In this document: one piece after another, positions 11,037 to 23,300 of the stretch
How positions within the stretch are numbered: position 1 is the stretch's first letter
Layout: every line of letters starts with the position of its first letter
From: Chenopodium formosanum
Taxonomy: Eukaryota; Streptophyta; Magnoliopsida; Caryophyllales; Amaranthaceae
DNA length: 64,000 nt
Assembly: GCA_024500155.1 (NCBI GenBank)
Contig: CM044867.1
Location: 27,105,632 to 27,169,631 of the forward strand
Direction: 5' to 3'
The notes under the pieces: model-generated
Told to the model about the DNA's origin: nothing
The model's database searches: none
What the model saw: the letters and a program-made list of their open reading frames with translations, nothing else
Made by a program: the position numbers and the translations under genes

Positions 11037-13607
11037 ATGACCCCAGTTTGCCCATTTGTCAAAGCTACTCGTCCTGATGATGCCTCTTCAAAAAGAAGTG
11101 GTGAAAATATATGTAAACATGCAGCAGAACATGAGAGTAAAGCTAAAAGCGAGTCTGTTGATTCTGGCGTAATTGAACCTAAGTGTCCTCTTGGATATGA
11201 TTCTCGTTCATTCAAAATAGGCCCTCTCAGCTGTGTGCTATGCAAAGCCCTTTTGTTTGAGAGCAGTAAATGTGTGCCTTGCTCCCACATATTCTGCAAG
11301 TAAGTTAAATTTATTCGTGATCACTACTGCTTTCAACGCCTTTATTTTTGAAGGAAATATCACGATTATTATGTTACTGCTCCTTTCTATCCTTGACTAG
11401 GTTTCTTATTTTGCTTGGCAATCCAGGGCATGCATATCTCGCTTTAATGACTGTCCATTATGTGGGGCTGATATTGAGAAGATTGAACATGATGAAGAAA
11501 CTCAAAAGCTTGTTGATAAGTTCATTGCTGGTCATGCCAGAATCAAGAGGTCTCCTGCCAGTACAGATGCCGAGGAGGAAGTTAGCAAAAATAAATCTGT
11601 GATTTATGAAGATGTCTCATTAGAGAGAGGTGCTTTTTTGGTTCAACATGCCATGAGGGTAAGTTGTGGTGTGAATAGTTAATGTCTAAAAGCATGCTAA
11701 TAGATATCGAACTTGAAGTTAGTCAACTGTTAAGTTTTAGCTTTAAAAGTATGTTCAATCATGTACTTTCTTTTGTATTTGTAGGCATTTCGTGCTCAGA
11801 ACGTGGAGAGTGCTAAATCCAGGCTGTCACTTTGTGCTGCCGATATCAGGGAACAATTAAAGGAATCTGGTAAGAAGCCAGAATTGTGCTCCCAACTTGG
11901 GGCTGTGCTGGGAATGCTGGGAGATTGCTGGTATACTCTCTCCCTTTCTTCCTCCCTTTCTCTTACTTACACCTCATAGAACTTCACTATGTGCTAGGAA
12001 CTGGATTGCTCATCCTTTTTGCATCATCAGAAGTTTATAGAAGGCTACCTTAGTTTAGCACTTTAATGATGTATTTTCAATTTTTCTAAATAATAATTTT
12101 GAAAAAACCTTCATATAGTTTGATTGTTTGAGGAGTGATGAGGAAAGGGTTATCTACAGGGCTATCGATGTTTGACAGGTTATGGCTCTGCAGAAATTTC
12201 TAGTTTACATAAAGATCAAGGGAAGGTATTCAATGCATGGCTGAAATGTTTGAGATGACTCACTTAGTGTTAACTTGTTCATAAGAGCAAGGGTGACTTT
12301 CATTTATATTTTATTTCACAGCACTAGGGGTAGGCGGAATGCTATATGTGTTAGTCTTTTCTGAATCCTATTATTTGACAATTTCCATAGTCTCTCTTGT
12401 TGAGAGATCTAGCCTTTGTTCAAGAACAATGTATTTGGTACATTAGAATCATTGTTAGAATCTTTCATCCCTTGATTTAACTAATGTGGTAACCTTTGTA
12501 CATCTTGTGGGCCTCAATAATTATTTTTTATAACTTGTGGCTTACACTGAGTTATTCCATGGTCAGATGCGTATATTGTGGCAAGTTCTTATGCAACCAA
12601 TGCATAGATATGACTATTCAGTAATAAATTTGTTTATTACTTTTTGAAAGTGTGAAAGATGGCAAAAGCAATGACAACAATCGTTAAAACTCTAATACAT
12701 GTATTCACTTTTAAAGCTTAAAAATTCCCACAGTTTCCAAACATTGTTCTACTTTTATGTGTATTTCCCATCATCCTTGGGACCAAAAAGAACCGCTTTG
12801 AAGACATTAAGCATGCAATAATAATTTGTATCATATTTAGTACAAGTGATGAGAAGACATCTTTTGTGCTATTTCCTCTGCAGGAGAAGTTAGCGAAAAG
12901 ATTTCAGTATTTTTCTAGTTAAAAGGATAATGCTGCATACATCTTTGACACCTAATCACGGTCACTGAAGGAGTGGAGGGGATCATTCTCCGTGTGACGT
13001 TTTTCATTTTGCTCAGCTGTCTTGTTGTCTTTCTCAGTGTCTGCAGTTCTGCACTATTACCTGTAGAACTGCAATTGTTTACAGAACTTTGGTCTTACTA
13101 TACTTTTAATGATCATACCCATAACTGGGGCCCTGCTAAAGAACATAGCTGAAGACTTTTAGGAGGTTGAATAATCTGTGAGGGATGGAAATTGAGTAAA
13201 GCACTTTGGTCTTACTGTTCTCTTAACAATACTATACCCATAACTGGGACCCATCAAAAGCAAGTAGCTCAAGACTTTTTATCATGTTTTATTCTCTGTA
13301 CCATATTAGGTGTACAACCTCCAAAAGCAACCCTCTGAGTAGAACCGTCTTTGACATGTCTGAAGATTCTGGATCTCCCTTCTTTTTATAGCGCCAATTT
13401 CTTCTGTAGGCAAAAGAGAGGGGAAGGGATTTAAAGTACTTTTCTGGTTGACACAGTGCATCTTTGAGTCCTGGGGTGATTATCATCATCATCATCATCA
13501 TCATCATATATTATAGGGTAGAAGGAGAAGGATAAATTTGCAGAAGTTTTTCACTAAATGTGCTTATTTTTTCCACTAAATGTTCAAATTTAATTTTGAG
13601 CTGATAA

Positions 13608-13648
<41 letters not shown>

Positions 13649-14713
13649 TCAATTTGCACAGCTTGTGTTGTGATCTTTCACAGTGTCCCTTACGTGTCTA
13701 TAACTTAAAGATTGCTATTGCACTCATCATTTGTTTATTTTCTTTATGATTGAACTTATTAGTTTTTCTCTCTTTTTATTTTATTTTTTTTAATTAATTT
13801 ATTTATTTATTTGACATTTTAAGAAGAATATTGTTATCTTCTTAACCTACGAAAAATATTCTGAACTCACTAAGTTTATTGCAGTCGTGCAATGGGAGAT
13901 GCTGGATCTGCCGTCACCTACTTTGAAGAAAGTGTTGAATTTTTGTCACAAGTGCCTCCTGACGATATGGAGGTGATACATTCACACATCATGTGACAGC
14001 TGCAAATTTAAATCTGCAAATTATACTGTATTGACACTAATTAATAATAATGAATATATTATTGGCAGATTATACACACTCTTTCCGTTTCACTGAATAA
14101 AATTGGAGACCTGAAGTACTATGATGGAGATCTGCAAGCTTCAAGAACTTATTATTTCCGTTCTTTGGAAGTTCGTCGTAATGCCATGTTAAATCACCAT
14201 GATAATGCATCTCTGGTTAGCTCCTGTTTCAATTTGTTGCATATGATGTCTTAGCTGCTTAGTTTATTGAATATTCCTAATAAATTTCTCTTTTGCAACT
14301 GTTCTTCGTTGTGAAATAGGAAAGCAGAAACAATTATATATTATTCCTTTCTTTTTCTCTCTCCCTTTTATCGTTGCAAAACACTGGTTTCTTGTCAAGT
14401 TGTGATCAATGAGTGATATAATAACCTGTTTCTTTTATTTTATTTTTTTACGTATTGTATTTGTCTCTATGCTATTACAACTTATAAGGTGATCATCACA
14501 CCCAACTGTCTAACCTTCTGTTTTGTAAAAAGGATCTGGTTGTGACTTGTGAGCAATGCACTCTGTTTAATTTTGGAACATTTTACCGAGCTAAATTTAC
14601 TAGGTAATAATATTTGCCAAATATGTTGTAGAAGGGAATAATTTCCATGAACACATCTGTGTTGGAGTTAAGCAGTGTTAGCTAATTGGGATTTGGGAGT
14701 ATCTCAATGTAAA

Positions 14714-14747
<34 letters not shown>

Positions 14748-16406
14748 TTAAGTGGGAACAATAAATATGGGAAAGAAAACCTTAATGACAATAATGAGAT
14801 CAACTTTTATAACAGCAGTTAAAAAGTTTTATTTTTTTAACTTTTTTTTTTAATCCCTTGATGAATATGAGGATGCTAATTCTTCTAAATTATAAATTTG
14901 TCAAATGAAATGTGGTTCTAATTTAAAATTTATCAAATGAAATGCTGCTGTGACAGAACAACATTTCATTCAACAATTTTTAGTTTAAAAGAATTATATG
15001 TTTTGTCAGAATAACATTTCAACGAATAGGAATTAGATATCCATTTATCCAATCCGAAATTTGAGATATTGTTATCTGAATCCGATTCAAAAAGTTTCGG
15101 ATATTTGAAAATTTCGGATTGGATATTCCGGATATTTAACATCTGAAATATTATACAATAATATCTAATTTTGATTTTCTAAAAAGAAAATGTAAAATAA
15201 AGCCCAAATTTTTGGATTTTTGGATCAGAGTTATTCAATACCCAAAATATAGATATTCGGATTGGATATCCGTTATCCGAAATAACTTGGATATATTGGA
15301 TATCTGAAAATCCGAAATTGATATCCGAAGAGGTATCCAATATCTGAGAAATTCGGATTGGATACCTGATCCGAATTAATTTCGGACCGGACATCCTATA
15401 TTACAAATATTATGGGATCAGATCTTTGAATTTTCAGATAGTTTTTCTCAGCCGTACATACAAAAACCCAACTGCATATCTTTTTACTAGTTACTACCTT
15501 GTCTTCTACTTTTTATGTAGTTAAGCAAATTTTATAATGTCTCTCTTCCTAAGTTATTGCTTCCTGTGATTCCAGACTTTAGATGTAGCAGTTTCTTTAG
15601 CAAAAGTGGCTGACGTTGACAGAGGGCTTGGTAATGAAGAGGGAGCTATTTCTGGCTTTCGTGAAGGTGTAAACATGTTACAATCTTTGAAGATAGACGC
15701 TAGTCAAGAAGCACTTGAACAAAGGGTATGGCTTCTTGGTCAAGCTCTATTATTGAAATAATTTTTTTTTTTTTTTTGGTGGTTTTCCTTTTTTGCTTTT
15801 CAATTGATACCAAATTACCAAGGCCCTTATGTTTTGAAGGTCAAATTTCATCTGCTTGGCTTCTTTAAGATTGCCAGATTCATGTCTCGCTATACTATCT
15901 AAATGCTGGTATATCAGTATATGTGGCAATTTAACCAGAAAAAATGAAAAATCTTGCAACCTGATGACTTGCAGTCATTTCCAGTTGAGATGGCTGAACT
16001 GTGTACAAAACTATATCCAAAAGTTTATTAACATGCTTTGTAAAAAGACATGTCATGTAGGATGAAACTCTTCCTGAAAAATAATCTCTATTAAGCTTTT
16101 CTCACTTAAAGCCCCTTCACAATTAGCGCTGTTTGAAAGTTACAGAGTATTATTTTATTAAGCCCAATGATCTTTCTGAACCTCTTCTTGTGTCTCGATA
16201 TTTGAAGCAGTTGGACATGTAGTCAATAGCCTCCTGGTTCTTTAGTTCTTCTTGTTAATTTAGTAGTTTACTTTCATGCAGAAGTAGATAGATAGATATT
16301 CTTATATCAAACAAAGCTTACCTTTAAACTTGCCTTGCAGCGACTGTCAGTGTTGGAATTCCTCAATAGCCAAATTACAGAAAATCAACCAGATCAAACC
16401 AGCTAG
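11037..16406 (+). CDS. NCA1: NCA1-like RING/TPR protein, catalase chaperone family
   Basis: The coding exons are 11037-11299, 11427-11658, 11785-11930, 13885-13972, 14069-14215, 15576-15725 and 16341-16406. All introns are GT-AG and the sum of 1,092 nt gives 363 residues with no frame conflict. The N-terminus has the MTPVCPFVKA motif typical of NO CATALASE ACTIVITY 1. A complete C3HC4 RING follows (Cys66, Cys69, Cys82, His84, Cys87, Cys90, Cys97, Cys100), split by intron 1 between Cys87 and Cys90. The C-terminal half is helical, with tetratricopeptide-like pairs over about residues 165-350. In Arabidopsis NCA1 binds and activates catalase 2, linking it to peroxide detoxification and stress tolerance; that role is transferred by family. 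The start was chosen because the ATG directly follows the leader-intron acceptor. The next gene downstream on the same strand is COX10. Confidence 0.88.
13084..13282 (+). repeat. Diverged tandem duplication in NCA1 intron 3
   Basis: Two segments of about 75 bp, starting near 13084 and 13203, share ACTTTGGTCTTACT, CATAACTGGG and AAGACTTTT in the same order. They form a diverged tandem copy with a period of about 120 bp inside the long intron (11931-13884). The rest of that intron shows nothing recognisable. Confidence 0.5.
13483..13642. repeat. Microsatellites (ATC)n and (TG/TA)n in NCA1 intron 3
   Basis: An (ATC) run of about eight units spans 13483-13507. A GTGTGTG run merging into an (AT) run spans about 13609-13642. 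Confidence 0.85.
14716..14756. repeat. Poly-T tract of 41 bases
   Basis: An uninterrupted T run within NCA1 intron 5 (14216-15575). Confidence 0.9.
15025..15402. repeat. GGATATCCGAA-rich palindromic array in NCA1 intron 5
   Basis: The words GGATAT, ATATCC and TCCGAAAT recur many times in both orientations, so the interval is full of short inverted repeats. The edges (TTAGATATCC on the left, GGACATCCTATA on the right) look loosely inverted, so it may be a foldback-type MITE. No target duplication was identified. It carries no gene. Confidence 0.45.
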
Positions 16407-17945
16407 AAGACAGCTCCGTATGAATGAAAGTTGTGACACGAGTGACAAGACCTCTGTATGATTCAACTTGGGCGAGTATATGTACAATAACAGCTTATGT
16501 TTTTCGTGGAGATTGAGAATCTGTAGTTGATGGAGGTACCCTTGGTAGAACTATGTGAAACCTTGGGAACTTGGAGATGTTATGTGGACAACCCTTGCAT
16601 GCCATATTTTATCTGCCCTTAAGATGATGACGATATGCTTTGTTCACCTTCTTATGTGACTTTGTATCTTGGGAAAAAAATTGATTCTCTAAAATGTCAT
16701 CGATTGTAAAGAAAACCACTTTCCTGTACATATAACGTTTATGCTGTAACAAATTCTTCAGTGTTGAAACTTGAAAGTATTATCCTGTGTTTTCTCAATA
16801 ATAGTAGTCTGGTCTCGACAAAGATTGCTCCTCTTTCTGTAGCATATTTGCCAGTGTGTTATACATCCATGTGCTTGCATTATCCAGTTGCAGCTCTGGC
16901 ACAAAAAACGAGTTTAGGAACGAAGATAAACCGTGATGAAGTCATAAGAGGCTAGTTATTGAAGCTTCTCAGAGCGAGGATCAGTCTCGCCTCTTGGGAC
17001 ACCAAGCAAGGTGGTGATGTGTATGATGTTGCTGTTGTGACATTCGTTTCCATAAATTGATGAGTGCAATTTTGAAGGAAAATGCATCTTTAAAAGATGC
17101 GGGAGCAAATCAATAGGTAGGCAAAGTAACTGTAGTGCCTTAGTGGTGGTGGTATATATTTGCTTTGCACTAAATATATAAGAAGTATGTATTTTTAGTT
17201 TATTTTATACCACGGATCATTGAAAATATCAAGAACAGCAAGTGGGATAGGTTCTTTTTGAATCAACCACTGAGGAAAAAAAAAAAGTATAGTTTTACAA
17301 AATTAAATGTAGATATCAAATAATCAATCATCATCAATCAATCAATCAATACTATATACTAAAGTAATCACCGGCCTTATCCCCCTAATACACGTGTCAC
17401 CCTTTCAATAAAAATTTTCCCGTAGTTTTTAGTTTTTTGTTATCTTTCTCAGTGTCTGCAGTTCTGCACTAATAAGTTTCTTTTTGTATTGTTATGTAAG
17501 TTTTGCTGGTTTGGGTTTTAAACAACCTATCTTTGCTCAAACAATACGAAAACTCATGGTTCCAATTTGGGTTCGAACCATCACACTTATCAGATTGAGT
17601 TATACGAAATTTCAGAGCCGGGACAAAATAGACTACAGCGTAGGTACGTATTCGCTGAACAAGGCTCTGCGCCCAGATCCAAGGTGTATATTTTAGGAAT
17701 TCTCCCGACTCTAAGGTCAAAACTAAACGCCATCCTTGTTCCATCAGGGTGTTTTGTCGAGCGCTGAAATAATTAGATTTTTGATTTTTTTTTTTTTAAT
17801 GATGACTCTCTCTCTCTATATATGTATATTGCTAACTTCCTAATCGTACAAAATATACAAGATATAGATAGGTTAAAAAAGCGATAACGTAGATAATGGA
17901 ATTAAATTGTGTTGAGGATATACATATATACAAAATACATCTTTT

Positions 17946-17985
<40 letters not shown>

Positions 17986-18331
17986 AGAATTTCAAACTTG
18001 TGGAAGTTCTGAATAAATAATAAAAATGGGTAGTTGTTCACAAATGGCCATATCTTTAGGCTAGTTCTGTACAAAATTTCCCTATTTTTAAGGTAAACTT
18101 TTTAAATTTATTTACAAAAATGTCATACATTAAACAAGAATTGTTAACCTCAAGAATCAACTTGTATTTACCCTAGAAAAACCGGCATAACGTAGAATAT
18201 CCCAAAAAAATAATTAAATTAATCGTACAAGTATTAAGTATACCCTTCTCTTTGTTTAGTTTGTTTTTGGAAGTTGGGCATTTTCAGCCTGCGGAGAACA
18301 ACCTCTGTAGTCCCATTCTCGGAGCTCCACC
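16407..18331. other. NCA1 3'UTR and NCA1-COX10 spacer
   Basis: The NCA1 transcript probably ends in the first 300-500 bases (AATAATAG-type signals near 16795). The remainder is AT-rich and holds an (ATCA)n tract near 17325-17350, a (CT)n tract near 17806, and a 37-T run at 17948-17984. A 29-base stretch (17443-17471) is identical to NCA1 intron 3 at 13028-13056. The COX10 5'UTR begins somewhere after about 18240. No extra gene was seen. Confidence 0.5.
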
Positions 18332-20298
18332 ATGTGGAGAACCTCCCTTTCTCTCTCTTCCAAGAGACTACTTTCTCTCTCATCAAATCCAAACCCTAAT
18401 CTTAACCTTAACCCTAATCCTGTCTCTTCTCTGCAAAAACGCTCTCCATCTTTTGATTCTAGTTATGGCGGATTGAGCTCTTTCTCTCATCTCTACTCAT
18501 CCACAATCCCTAATGAATCCACTAAAATCGGATTAGGGCTTAATCAATTAGGGATTGCTGCTACTGCTACTGCTTCTGTTGATACTTCGTCTTCGCTTTC
18601 TCGCGATCTTTTTGGTGTTGTTTCTCATTATGGTCGCTGTTATTGGGAGCTTTCTAAAGCTAAGTTAAGGTATATTTGAAATTTGCTTTATTTTATCCAT
18701 TTTAGCCTGATTTTGGATCATAATTTAAGCAATTTGTTTGTTTATTTTATGTGAGTTAGAATTGTTTATTTATTTGGGGATGATGCAATTTTTGATGTTA
18801 CTAGATTATTCTTATTTGGGGTTGTTTTGTTTATGAATTGAATGTGGAAAGGTCAAATCTTGTGCTTCGATTAAGTATTTGCAATAGAATTGGATCATTA
18901 TAGCTATAGGATGCTAGTTGAGATCTTCAGTTTGCCGTTGAAGGGAGTTGTCGGCTATTCCAATGAGATTAAACGGTGTTGGATTAGAAAACCTGTATGG
19001 TTTTAGACTTGTATTCAACCAATGGAAGCTAGGACATGATTGTAATGTTGCATATCATGCGATCATATGACAATTTGATTGAAGTTTGAACTTGCAGACC
19101 TATAGTGCTATATGACTGAGGGTTAATGAAAGCTTGTGTCTGTGAAAAGTGTTGAGGCTAAATGTAATGAGATGTATTAATACTTGACTCATTTGGTGTT
19201 ATAGGAGACAGAGGCGTAAACTAGTGCGTAAGGGTAAGGTTCAATGCCTATTAAAAACAAATAAAATAAAAAGTTTGCAGCACGAACTGATTTTAGCTAA
19301 AAGATTGAAGATATTCTGGGTTGTGGAAGCAAATTTACATCTAGTAGGGTTTAGAGATAATTTGTCAACTTTGTTTAGTGTAATATATGGAAAAGGGTAA
19401 ACATACTTTGCTTGGTTTTCTTGTGCTCCTTATATGTAGTGATGCCCAGATACATAGCTGGTTATAACTTTAAAAGGTGGGTGATTAGAGGTTAACATCG
19501 CAAAATATGGTTAAGTCGTTAAGTTGAAGTCTATTGCTGTATGGCTTGTTTGAAAATCCGTATAGTAGTAGTTATCTATAGTTAAGGATGCTGGAAAATT
19601 TTTTGATTAGTGTCTTGATTCAGATAAAAGTGGGGAGAAGGGTATAGGATCTTCTGATTTAAAATTGATTCTGCTATTAATATCTAATGAATATCATGCT
19701 TTCTGTTTGTTTTTCTTTTCTGCTTTATTAATGAAATATGATTGTCTGACTCCTTTATTTATTTATTTATTTATTTATTTATTTGTATATTAATTTATAT
19801 CATTCTGATTATGTGTATAAATCTCAGCATGCTGGTGGTTGCAACTTCTGGAACTGGATATGTTCTTGGCAGTGGCCAGGTCATTGATCTTGCTGGCCTT
19901 TGTTATACTTGTGCTGGGACAATGATGGTTGCAGCATCTGCTAACTCTTTAAATCAGGTTAGCTGTTAGATTTTCCTTGTCACCTGATGCCATTTCCCTA
20001 AACGTTTGGCTGCTAAATGATAAATGCACAATTGTTATTTTATTTCTGATTATTACGTCATTGCTCCGCTCCCAATTTTATACTTTTACCCTCCCATCCT
20101 TGATGCCCTATTCAGTACCCAAACATTCCACTTAATAAATCTCTCCCACTAATTAAGGTTTGGCTGAACATAAACTTTTCCACACATACCCATGTGTATA
20201 AAAAGTGTGCCAAGGTGCAAGACAACATGGGCTATTTTTTGGCCCAGGCATGACAATTTTTGTGAGGTGCACCAGAGGCACGCCTAGGCACACATCTT

Positions 20299-20353
<55 letters not shown>

Positions 20354-23300
20354 CCTGCACGGTTAAAAACTTAAAACTAAATTAAATGCACCTTACCAAC
20401 GATATTTAAACAAGGGAGAGCACTCTTTTTCTTTCAATGTGAGACAATTACCTTACTTTTTTATCACTCTTTTCTTTGTTTTTCATCAAGAATTTCCAAC
20501 AATCCCCCACAAATTTGAAGATGAGAAAAAAAAAAGGAAAAAATGAATTTTGGGCAAAACAAACAATTGCGTAAGTGCTAATGTGTCGCTACTAGAATTG
20601 ACGCATAATGAACATCAAGCTATAATCCCTTTCCTACCAAGTGACCTTTGTCTTGAACTTAATAGAGGGTTAGAACCCTATCACTTGAGTCACACAGTTG
20701 ACTGTATAATATTCAGAAATCATCTAGGGATGGACAAAATAAAAATTGTGCTTCAGAATTATTATATAATGTTCCCCTTTGAACTCATAATGAGTAGGAG
20801 TTCATTACTTACGATTCATACAACAGGCTTTAGCCATCCCTTCCAAAGTTTCCAAAAACTATTTTGTACATAGACTTTTAGTAACGGATCCGCGAGCTTT
20901 ATGTGAAAGACGAATGTGTCTCTTCTTCCCATTGTAGGCATGGTTGTTTGCAACACCAATCGCAGCTTGCGAATCACAATGAAGTCCCAATCCATGGTAC
21001 CTTTAAGATACCTAAGCAATCTCCTGAGAGCAATCTAATGATCACCATTTGAGTTATGAGTGTACTAGCTTAATTTGCTAATATAGTTCATAAGAAATAT
21101 AACACTACCAATAATCCTAGCATATTTCGTTGAATGAGATCACCTTTATTTTTCTTTAGGTCATTAGGTGGAATATGTGGTCATATGGGGCTCTAACTGG
21201 ATCGACATTAAATGAGTCAAACTTTTCAGAAGTTTTTCAACAAAGTGGTTAAGATAGATGCCATTTTGAGTCCTTTTGATTTTTACACCCAAAATCACAT
21301 CTACCTCACCCATATCTTTCATATCAAAATTCGAACTTAAAAAATCTTTTGTCTCATTTACTCGATGGCTATATTCACATAAAGACAAATAATCACACAA
21401 CCATGGCTATAATGCTTAGAATAAACACAAGAATCGCCTTCATTAACATGAAAACCATTACCAGTCATAGTCATAGTCTTGTCAAATTTGTCATGCCATT
21501 GCTTTGGATTTTGCTTAAGCCCATACAATGACTTGACTAACTTACAAAACAAAGAAATTCTTGATGAAAAACAAAGAAAAGAGTGGTATAAAAGTAAGGT
21601 AAATGCCCCACATTGAAAGAAATACAACCATGGCTATCATGTTTAAAATAAACACAAGAATCACCTTCTTTAACATGAAAACCATTAGCAGTCATAGTAT
21701 TGTCAAATTTGTCATGCCATTACTTTGGATCTTGCTTTACCCCATACAATGACTTGACTAACTTACAAAATAAAGAAATTTTTGATGAAAAACAAAGAAA
21801 AGAGTGGTATAAAAGTAAGGTAAATGTCCCACATTGAAAGAAATATTGAAAGAAAAGAGTGGTATAAAAGTAAGATATAAATCTCCCTTGTTTAAATATT
21901 GTGGTACCTTAGTCCTACTTAGTTGATTCAGTGGGAAGTGGGTTGTTGACTATACCACACACGCACGCGCACCGAGTTGGGGACTTGGGGAATGCGATGT
22001 GTGAGCGTGGGTGGGCTTGGGCCATATATCTTTTTGGAAAAGTTTTTATCTTTTTTTCTTACTTTGGTTACAAAATTTTCTCAAATATATTTTAATTGTA
22101 GGAGTCTAATTAGCCCTTGATTCTGGCTAATTAATTAGTAGATTTATTTCTTGCCGTTTTGGTGTAATGTATCTAGTCGCTTGGTTGAATGAACCTAGAC
22201 ACTTTCTTGTGCTAACTGCTTCTTCCCTATAAAAAGATGTGCTTTCACCAACCATAATATACAATCACATAAACTCTCTTCTCTCTAAACTTTTAAAGTC
22301 TGCTCTCTTATTTGTGTTTCAGTCGAATTTGTGAGTGCACACAAAATCCTGCTCCGTATCTTTGAGGGCGACCGCTTTGCGACTACTACACAGGGAGTTA
22401 GCGCGGAATCGTCTTTTAGGTCAGTGGTTACCCACGACGCGACTACTGTAATTTAATTTACATCCTATTGAGATTAGTTTTTACTGTTTTTATAGCATGT
22501 AAGTCTAACAATCTAAAAGACGAATACGACTTCCAAATTTCTGATATGTCTAAGTTGGAACCCCTTAATGGAAAAAATTATAAACGTTGTCTTGTTAAGA
22601 TGCGTTTTTATTTTGAACAAATTGATGTTGCTTATGTGCTTGATGAAATCGTTGAACCTAATGATAAGAAAGTTTTATCTCATGTTAAGTATGCTAAGGA
22701 TGATAAAACCTGTTAAGGCATGCTATTGCACTATATGTCGAATAATCTCTTGGATTATCAAGATTGTTAGACTTATATGCTATAAAAACAGTAAAATCTT
22801 ATTTCCATGGGATGCGAAAATCCATCAAAGAGGGAGGCAGTTTCTCAATAAGAAAAATAGCAAGGGTTATACTAGAGATACACAAACCTTCAGCACCCAT
22901 ATTAATACAAACATTCTCATAAGCATGCTCCTGATCAATAATAGGTTCATCATCCTGAACTTGAAAAATTAACCACTTACTAACACAATAATGTTTAGTT
23001 TTAACATCTTCAGTTCCATACTTTTTCTCTAAAGCATCCCAAATATCCTTAGCACGAAAAAAAACCATTTATATATCCATCGACATATAATGCAACAACT
23101 TGCCTTTACAGGTCCTATCATCCTTAGCAAATTTAACATCAGAATTAGATAAAGCATTCTTATCGCACATAAGCAACATCAATTTATTCCAAATAAAAAC
23201 GCATCCTAACAGCCTAACGTTTATAATTTTTTCCATCAAGGGGGTTTTAACTTAGATATATCATGAATTAGAAATTTGGAAGTCATATTCGTCTTTTAGA

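Noticed and set aside
17549..17700. Possible SINE or tRNA-like sequence (GGTTCGAACC box near 17571)
   Set aside because: The B-box word is present and an A-box-like phrase exists on the minus strand, but the spacing is too short for a tRNA-type promoter and there is no poly(A) tail or duplication.
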